From Hellea sp039977295 (GTDB taxonomy: Bacteria; Pseudomonadota; Alphaproteobacteria; Caulobacterales; Maricaulaceae): a stretch of DNA of 64,000 bases. Every line of letters begins with the position of its first letter. The stretch's first letter is position 1. Below the pieces are notes generated by a model. The model ran no database searches. It worked only from the letters and a program-made list of their open reading frames with translations, and was not told where the DNA came from. Made by a program: the position numbers and the translations under genes. The stretch is taken from the NCBI GenBank assembly GCA_039977295.1, contig JBDWDN010000012.1, positions 1,054,001-1,118,000 on the forward strand. The letters are read 5' to 3'. Shown piece after piece: positions 58,915-64,000 of the stretch.

Positions 58915-61548
58915 TTAGAAGCTGTAACGCGCAGACGCACCATAAGTGCGCGGCTGGCTTGGGTAACCATTGATCGTTGCGCCTTGCACAACACCTGGGA
59001 AGGCGCTTGTGTAAGATTGATCATTGTTCAGGTTACGTCCCCAGATTTGAAAAGAGACGCCATTATCAAGGCTAAGACCAATAGAGCCGTTCAAGATATT
59101 GGTTGAGCGATCAACGCCCGCAATATTGTCAACGATTTGCACTTCGCTTTCATATTGGTAATCACCACGAATAAAGCCTTCCATGCCGTTACCAAGGTCC
59201 TTCGTATATGTCGCAGATGTAGAGAGAGACACTTCGGAAATACCCGCTGGCTTTTGGCCTGAGAGATCAATAACCGTTCCATTTGGCCCAGAAGCACCTG
59301 TGAAGCTGTCATAAACAGGATCAAGCAGGACACCTGCAAAGGTAATGCGAAGTGATTCCACCGGATCAAATGTTGAATCAAATTCAATACCTTTAGTGGA
59401 TTGTGAGCCCGCATTGGCAAGGACAAAACCTGTGCCTTGGAAAATTGTTGACTGGAAGTTCTTAATCGTTTGGTCGAAAGCTGCGATGTTAAATGCACCC
59501 CAATCGAAACGCGCCTTTAGACCCAATTCGAAGACTTCAGCACTTTCTGGAAGCGCGAAACGTGTACCAAATTCACGGCCAGTTGACGGCACATAGTTAT
59601 TTGGCAGGAGGCCGGCAGCTTCAAGCGCTAATGCGTCAGCGATGTTAGGACGTGAGTCGCGCGTAAAGTTCCAAGATGAAGACTTAAAGCCTGTCGCATA
59701 GCTACCATAGACATTGAAGTTGTCATTAACTTCATAAGCCAAACGCGCCGTGTAGGTAAGTTTATCATCATTTGTGCGCCCATCTTCAACAGAGTTCGGG
59801 AAAGGTAAAAGTTGAGGTTGGAACTGAAGACCAAACAAACCGCCTAGAGGGTTTTGTGTTGGATCGTTCAAATCGATTGCATCAACACCTGCTTCAACCT
59901 GCGCCTGGAAACCTGCAAAAACGGCAGATCCAGGAGCCGTGTTGCCCATTGCATCAATGAAACATGCTGGAGCGGCTAATACCTGTCCAACGTTCTGCGC
60001 TGAGAAGGCGAGTTGGCCAAGGCCACAAGACGCAGCAACAGCTGGGAAGTTCGCGGCAAGTCCGCCTGTGACGAGAACTTGACGGCCATCAGCTCCGTTA
60101 AGAGATAGATTACCAAAAACGTCAGTATTTTCACCGCTTGAGGAAACCTGTTTTTTATCTTTAGTGTAGTTCAGTCCAAGCGTCGCTGTTAAACGGTCAG
60201 TGACGTGGAAGTCCGCAGATCCAAACAAAGAGTAAGCTTCGTCATCTTGAGTAAAGGTCTCTAAAACACGTGTCTCGTCTGAGAAGAAGGTTCCGCGCTC
60301 AAATCCAAGCACGTCTTCAATGCCCGCAAGTGTGGAAGCGCCGCCCGCAAGGATGTCGATATAAGTTCGTGTATCTCTACCATAGTCGATACCCGCATCT
60401 TGCGTGATGTCTTCGTTAAAGTAATAACCGCCTAGAAGAAGGTCGACCTTTTCGCCGATTGACGTGTCGACACGCAATTCTTGGGTAAAGGTTTTGATGT
60501 CAACTTCTTGGAAGACGTTTTCTAAGAATACGAGAGAGTTATAATCCGAGTCAGACCCATAATCGGAGTCATTTGCGCGGTAGGCCGTGATTGATGTTAA
60601 CTCAAGATTGCCGAAGCCAAATTTACTTTCGAGAGAAATACCACGATCAGTAATTTCATTTTGTGAATTTCTGTTAGCATAGGTCTCATATGAGAACTGG
60701 TTCGTTGATGATGGCTGGTTTGCGCCCAAGGAGCGAATGATATCGCCAACATTTGGCTGACCTGCAGCGAAAGGTCCGTCGATAATAACGCCCGTACCAC
60801 AACAGTTTTCGTTCAGCTTGCTGCGATCCATAATAAGACGAAACTCTGCATTATCTGTAGGTTGCCATAAGATTTGTCCGCGCAAATTATAACGGTTTAG
60901 ATCATTGAAATCATTAGCTTCAGCAAGGTTTGTGAAATAACCGTCTCGGTTTTGGAAACCACCACCAAGGCTAACAGCCATATTCTCAGAAATGCCGCCG
61001 GAGATGTAACCTTTACCATAGACTTGATTGAAACGGCCAATACCAGCTTCAACATAACCATTTGTTTCAAAGTCAGGCTTAGCGGTAACGACACTCACAA
61101 CACCTGCAGAGGCATTTTTACCAAATAGTGTTGATTGTGGCCCTGAAAGAACTTCAACACGCTCTAATTTTGGCAAGTCACCAATAGAGGCCGCTGCACG
61201 TGAACGGTAAACACCATCAATGAAAACACCAACAGCAGGTTCGATGCCGATATTGTTACCGCCATTACCAAAGCCGCGAATAGAGAGGCTGGTATTAGCT
61301 GAGTTTTGAAGCTGCGAAACGCGGAATGTCGGAACAACAGACTGAAGGTCTTTGATATCTAGGATTTGCGCTTTTTCGATAACGTCTGCTGATGTGACTG
61401 TAACGGCAACAGGCACTTCTTGCAGTGTTTGAGCCCGCTTAGTGGCTGTTACGATAACGACGTCTTCGTCAGAGTTATCTTGGGCAATTGCGGGGGCAGC
61501 GGCAACCATCATAATTGTGGAGCCGAGAAGGAGGGTTTTTTTGAGCAT
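58915..61548 (-). CDS. TonB-dependent outer-membrane receptor
   Basis: An 877-residue TonB-dependent receptor. The signal peptide (MLKKTLLLGSTIMMVAAAPAI) is followed by a TonB box (VVIVTATKR), the plug domain (residues about 40-150, with LSIRGFGNGGNNIGIEPAVGVFIDGVYRSR, LERVEVLSGPQSTLFGKNASAGV) and a long beta-barrel ending RTYGASARYSF with a terminal Phe. The plug sequence is of the type seen in receptors for catecholate siderophores or complex sugars, but the ligand cannot be assigned. No transport or catabolic genes are adjacent. The promoter region carries two short palindromes that could be operators. Confidence 0.93.
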   Translation of the reverse strand: MLKKTLLLGSTIMMVAAAPAIAQDNSDEDVVIVTATKRAQTLQEVPVAVTVTSADVIEKAQILDIKDLQSVVPTFRVSQLQNSANTSLSIRGFGNGGNNIGIEPAVGVFIDGVYRSRAAASIGDLPKLERVEVLSGPQSTLFGKNASAGVVSVVTAKPDFETNGYVEAGIGRFNQVYGKGYISGGISENMAVSLGGGFQNRDGYFTNLAEANDFNDLNRYNLRGQILWQPTDNAEFRLIMDRSKLNENCCGTGVIIDGPFAAGQPNVGDIIRSLGANQPSSTNQFSYETYANRNSQNEITDRGISLESKFGFGNLELTSITAYRANDSDYGSDSDYNSLVFLENVFQEVDIKTFTQELRVDTSIGEKVDLLLGGYYFNEDITQDAGIDYGRDTRTYIDILAGGASTLAGIEDVLGFERGTFFSDETRVLETFTQDDEAYSLFGSADFHVTDRLTATLGLNYTKDKKQVSSSGENTDVFGNLSLNGADGRQVLVTGGLAANFPAVAASCGLGQLAFSAQNVGQVLAAPACFIDAMGNTAPGSAVFAGFQAQVEAGVDAIDLNDPTQNPLGGLFGLQFQPQLLPFPNSVEDGRTNDDKLTYTARLAYEVNDNFNVYGSYATGFKSSSWNFTRDSRPNIADALALEAAGLLPNNYVPSTGREFGTRFALPESAEVFELGLKARFDWGAFNIAAFDQTIKNFQSTIFQGTGFVLANAGSQSTKGIEFDSTFDPVESLRITFAGVLLDPVYDSFTGASGPNGTVIDLSGQKPAGISEVSLSTSATYTKDLGNGMEGFIRGDYQYESEVQIVDNIAGVDRSTNILNGSIGLSLDNGVSFQIWGRNLNNDQSYTSAFPGVVQGATINGYPSQPRTYGASARYSF

Positions 61549-61579
61549 GGGTTTCCCGTGTACTTAGAGTTTAAGTTAT

Positions 61580-61597
61580 GCATTCTTGAATGAATGC
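61580..61597. promoter_or_regulatory. Palindrome upstream of the TonB receptor
   Basis: GCATTC and GAATGC are 6-bp arms around TTGAAT, 32 bp before the receptor start codon. A second pair, TGCAA/TTGCA at 61620-61633 with a TTAG spacer, lies 72 bp upstream. Either could bind a regulator; neither matches a Fur box I recognise. Confidence 0.35.
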
Positions 61598-61786
61598 TAT
61601 TTATAAAAAATTCCTACAGTGCAATTAGTTGCATATCAAGCGGCATCATCGGCAATAGGCAGAATTACGGTAACTGTGTCTTATTTAACACACGCCCATA
61701 TCATAGAGTTTTTTGCTCAGCGGAAACAACCCGCGCCTATTGAAAAGCCTTTTGCTTTCATAGGCTAATCAGCATAGACGCCCTGC

Positions 61787-62851
61787 ATGGATAAAGATGA
61801 AGACATAGAGACGAAAGACGATTGGCTGGAGGGCACTTGGCATGCCGCGACGGCTGAGGCTGGAGACGTCGGCATACGCGTCGATAAATGGCTAGCGGGA
61901 TGGACGCAGCTTTCCCGCGCCCGCCTTCGCGTCTTGGTTGAGACAGGCCAAGTCCGCGCCAACGGCGACATTCTCAAAAACCCCACGAAGAAAGTGCGCG
62001 ACGGCGTGGAATATGCCGTTTTCGTTCCGCCGCCTGTTGACGATACGCCCCAACCAGAAAACATTCCGCTCGACATATTATATGAGGATGATCAGCTTAT
62101 TGTCGTCAATAAACCTGCGGGCATGACGGTTCATCCGGCTCCTGGCTCTCGCTCCGCCACACTGGTCAACGCCCTGCTCCATCATTGCACCGACAGTCTC
62201 TCGGGTATTGGGGGCGTCATGCGCCCCGGCATTGTTCACCGTATTGATAAAGACACCTCAGGCGCGTTGGTCGTGGCTAAAACAGACATCGCCCATCGCT
62301 ACCTCTCTAAGCAATTTGCAAAACACACAGTAGAGCGCGTTTATGTCTGCCTTGTCCGCTCAATCCCTAAGCCGCGCGAAGGTCAAATCGTGAGCCGTAT
62401 TGCGCGCAGCACCGCCGACCGCAAAAAACAAGCTGTGGTGCGCGGCACAATGAATAATCTAGACGCGACGGATCACGGCCGCCACGCCATCACAAATTAC
62501 AAATATGTCAAAGGCTACGGTCAGCAGCCAAACGCCGCGGTCGGCGTCCCGCAAGTTAGTATGATTGAGTGCCGATTAGAGACAGGCCGCACCCATCAAA
62601 TCCGCGTTCACCTCGCCCATATTGGCTGTCCGCTGCTCGGCGATCCGCTCTATGGTAAGCAGCGCGCATTCCTGACCAGTAAAAGCCCCGGCGAAGTGGC
62701 CGTTAAAGAGGCCATGTCAACATTTAAACGCCAAGCACTCCACGCTGTAAGCCTCGGCTTTAAACACCCCGTCACCAAAGAGTTTATGGTCTTTGAAACA
62801 CCGTTAGCGCCGGAAATGGCAAATTTGGTCACGGCCTTAGAGCAACTTTAA
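61787..62851 (+). CDS. rluD: Ribosomal large subunit pseudouridine synthase, RluD type
   Basis: A 354-residue RluA-family enzyme with an N-terminal S4 RNA-binding domain (about residues 29-80) and the catalytic domain. The nucleophile is D154 in the motif HRIDKDTSGALVVAK. The S4 domain and length fit RluD, which modifies three uridines in helix 69 of 23S rRNA. It precedes rpoH by 112 bp in the same direction, a pairing seen in many Alphaproteobacteria. Which uridines it modifies is inferred from the family. Confidence 0.92.
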   Translation: MDKDEDIETKDDWLEGTWHAATAEAGDVGIRVDKWLAGWTQLSRARLRVLVETGQVRANGDILKNPTKKVRDGVEYAVFVPPPVDDTPQPENIPLDILYEDDQLIVVNKPAGMTVHPAPGSRSATLVNALLHHCTDSLSGIGGVMRPGIVHRIDKDTSGALVVAKTDIAHRYLSKQFAKHTVERVYVCLVRSIPKPREGQIVSRIARSTADRKKQAVVRGTMNNLDATDHGRHAITNYKYVKGYGQQPNAAVGVPQVSMIECRLETGRTHQIRVHLAHIGCPLLGDPLYGKQRAFLTSKSPGEVAVKEAMSTFKRQALHAVSLGFKHPVTKEFMVFETPLAPEMANLVTALEQL

Positions 62852-62963
62852 GGCCGTTATCAAACGGGTTTTGGGGAATTATCACGGGCGGCTCTCTTAA
62901 AATTCACTTTGGAACCCTTTCAATAATGATAAGCCATCCTATATATGAGCACTGGAGGGTTTA

Positions 62964-63935
62964 ATGACTAAAACGAAAACCGAAACCAAAGTCCCCGCGA
63001 AGAAAGCGGCCAGCGCCGCTCAAAAGGCGGATGCATCATATTCAGGCAATATGAGCCTGTCTGTGAAGCTTTCCCCTGAGCAAGGGCTTAACAGCTATTT
63101 ACAAGAAGTGCGTAAGTTCCCAATGTTGGAACGTGACGAAGAATTTATGCTGGCCAAACGCTGGGTCGAACATCAAGACTCGGCAGCCGCGGAAAAAATG
63201 GTAACGTCGCATCTGCGCCTCGTGGCGAAAATTGCTATGGGCTATCGCGGCTACGGCTTGCCGATTGGCGAAGTCATCTCCGAAGGCAATGTCGGCCTGA
63301 TGCAAGCCGTCAAGAAATTTGATCCCGATAAGGGCTTCCGTCTTTCGACGTACGCTATGTGGTGGATTCGCGCCGCAATTCAGGAATATGTCCTGCGCTC
63401 TTGGTCGCTTGTCAAAATGGGAACCACCGCGGCGCAGAAAAAGCTATTTTTCAATCTTCGCCGTATGAAAGGCGAGATGAAAGCGATTGAGGATGGCGAC
63501 CTAAGGCCTGAACACCTTAAGAAAATTGCGACAAAGCTTGGCGTGAAAGAATCAGAAGTAACTTCCATGAACCGCCGTATGGGTCATGGCGGCGATGCGT
63601 CGCTCAATGTAACGATTGGCGGCGATGATGGCTCTGCTGAATGGCAAGACTGGCTGCAAGATGACACGGCCTCTCAAGAAGAGGTACTTGGCGATGATCA
63701 AGAGCATAATGCGCGTATGGATTTGCTGGGCGACGCAATGGCAAACCTTAATGAGCGTGAGCGCGATATTATTGCCAAACGCCGCCTCGCGGATAAGCCT
63801 ATGACGCTTGAAGATCTTGCTAAGATCTACAATGTGTCGCGTGAGCGCATTCGCCAAATCGAAGGCCGTGCTTTTGAGAAACTACAAGAAGCCATGCTAA
63901 AGGCGGCCAATTCGACGGGGCTTATTGAAGGGTAA
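62964..63935 (+). CDS. rpoH: RNA polymerase sigma-32 (heat-shock) factor
   Basis: A 323-residue group 3/4 sigma factor of the RpoH type. Region 2 reads LRLVAKIAMGYRGYGLPIGE to KFDPDKGFRLSTYAMWWIRA, and the RpoH box QKKLFFNLRRMK follows. Region 4 has the DNA-binding helix TLEDLAKIYNVSRERIRQIE. It directs heat-shock genes. A GGAGGG ribosome-binding site stands before the ATG at 62964. The 110-bp leader has no obvious thermosensor fold I can show, though none was searched. The N-terminus is Lys/Thr-rich. Confidence 0.95.
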   Translation: MTKTKTETKVPAKKAASAAQKADASYSGNMSLSVKLSPEQGLNSYLQEVRKFPMLERDEEFMLAKRWVEHQDSAAAEKMVTSHLRLVAKIAMGYRGYGLPIGEVISEGNVGLMQAVKKFDPDKGFRLSTYAMWWIRAAIQEYVLRSWSLVKMGTTAAQKKLFFNLRRMKGEMKAIEDGDLRPEHLKKIATKLGVKESEVTSMNRRMGHGGDASLNVTIGGDDGSAEWQDWLQDDTASQEEVLGDDQEHNARMDLLGDAMANLNERERDIIAKRRLADKPMTLEDLAKIYNVSRERIRQIEGRAFEKLQEAMLKAANSTGLIEG

Positions 63936-63938
63936 AGC

Positions 63939-64000
63939 ATGAAAACCTGGCAATCTTTTCTTCTCGAGGCATTGATTGTTTTGTTTTTCCTTGGCGCCCT
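63939..64000 (+). CDS. Start of a membrane or exported protein, cut by the window edge
   Basis: An ATG 3 bp after the rpoH stop opens a frame reading MKTWQSFLLEALIVLFFLGA to the window end. The hydrophobic stretch looks like a signal peptide or a first transmembrane helix. Nothing more can be said from 20 codons. Confidence 0.5.
   Translation, partial: MKTWQSFLLEALIVLFFLGA

Noticed and set aside
62852..62963. Heat-shock or thermosensor RNA in the rpoH leader
   Set aside because: I looked for a fold that hides the ribosome-binding site and saw none strong enough to claim; only short stems such as CCGTT/AACGG are present.
1..64000. CRISPR arrays, rRNA genes, tRNA genes, prophage or plasmid genes
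   Set aside because: No spaced direct repeats with a common unit, no conserved rRNA stretches, no cloverleaf candidates and no integrase or phage structural genes were seen by reading; a tRNAscan run would settle the tRNA point.

Overview
The window looks like chromosomal DNA of an alphaproteobacterium, most likely a marine member of the Maricaulales/Hyphomonadales type (inference). The reasons are the alphaproteobacterial gene set (DUF3126, an RpoH with its RpoH box beside an RluD-type pseudouridine synthase, class II DAHP synthase, a GltX with the SKRLG signature), the fab gene order, a large TonB receptor, and three perfect TTAA-N7-TTAAC motifs in intergenic DNA that match the CtrA cell-cycle regulator box. 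I saw no rRNA, tRNA, CRISPR array or prophage.

Layout. 1-6.6 kb: the 3' end of rsmA converges on a minus-strand envelope/fatty-acid operon, fabD-fabG-acpP-fabF-mltG-yicC-gmk. 6.7-16.6 kb: a CtrA-box-preceded coiled-coil protein, membrane proteins including a rhomboid protease, a GYF-domain protein, then minus-strand metabolic genes (gamma-carbonic anhydrase, cysE, Na+/alanine symporter, queF) and an acyltransferase carrying a nine-G tract. 16.7-22.7 kb: the two glutathione-dependent formaldehyde enzymes (frmA and fghA) surround a DUF2314/Imm33-like protein, a Tat-exported molybdenum hydroxylase pair and a lone Phd-type antitoxin. 22.7-28.5 kb: a QEGLA metallopeptidase-like protein, then the most unusual locus, a PAS-LuxR-alpha/beta-hydrolase regulator whose hydrolase domain has lost its catalytic Ser and His, divergent from a large RTX calcium-binding protein, with a perfect 7-bp inverted repeat between them. 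28.6-42.7 kb: mostly housekeeping (prfC, pcm, surE, serS, gltX, nadE) plus envelope proteins. 42.7-49.4 kb: a decayed REP-associated tyrosine transposase next to a 101-nt hairpin, an MscS-like channel, a 2OG-Fe(II) oxygenase, a serine hydrolase and oxidoreductases. 49.4-52 kb: an HU gene whose 3' end and terminator are repeated twice more between copies of a membrane-protein gene. 52-64 kb: class II DAHP synthase, an Hpt protein, a very basic secreted protein, a CPBP protease, a two-TM coiled-coil protein resembling polarity factors, a TonB receptor, rluD and rpoH.

How the genes work together. The fab cluster makes malonyl-ACP, the carrier and the elongation/reduction enzymes; mltG ties it to cell-wall growth. 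FrmA and FghA are consecutive steps of formaldehyde oxidation. The pseudo-hydrolase regulator probably controls the RTX gene opposite it. A recurring structural theme is duplication of a gene's 3' end plus its terminator on both sides of an accessory gene (fasciclin locus, HU locus), alongside several REP-like palindromes and a RAYT gene that may relate to them.
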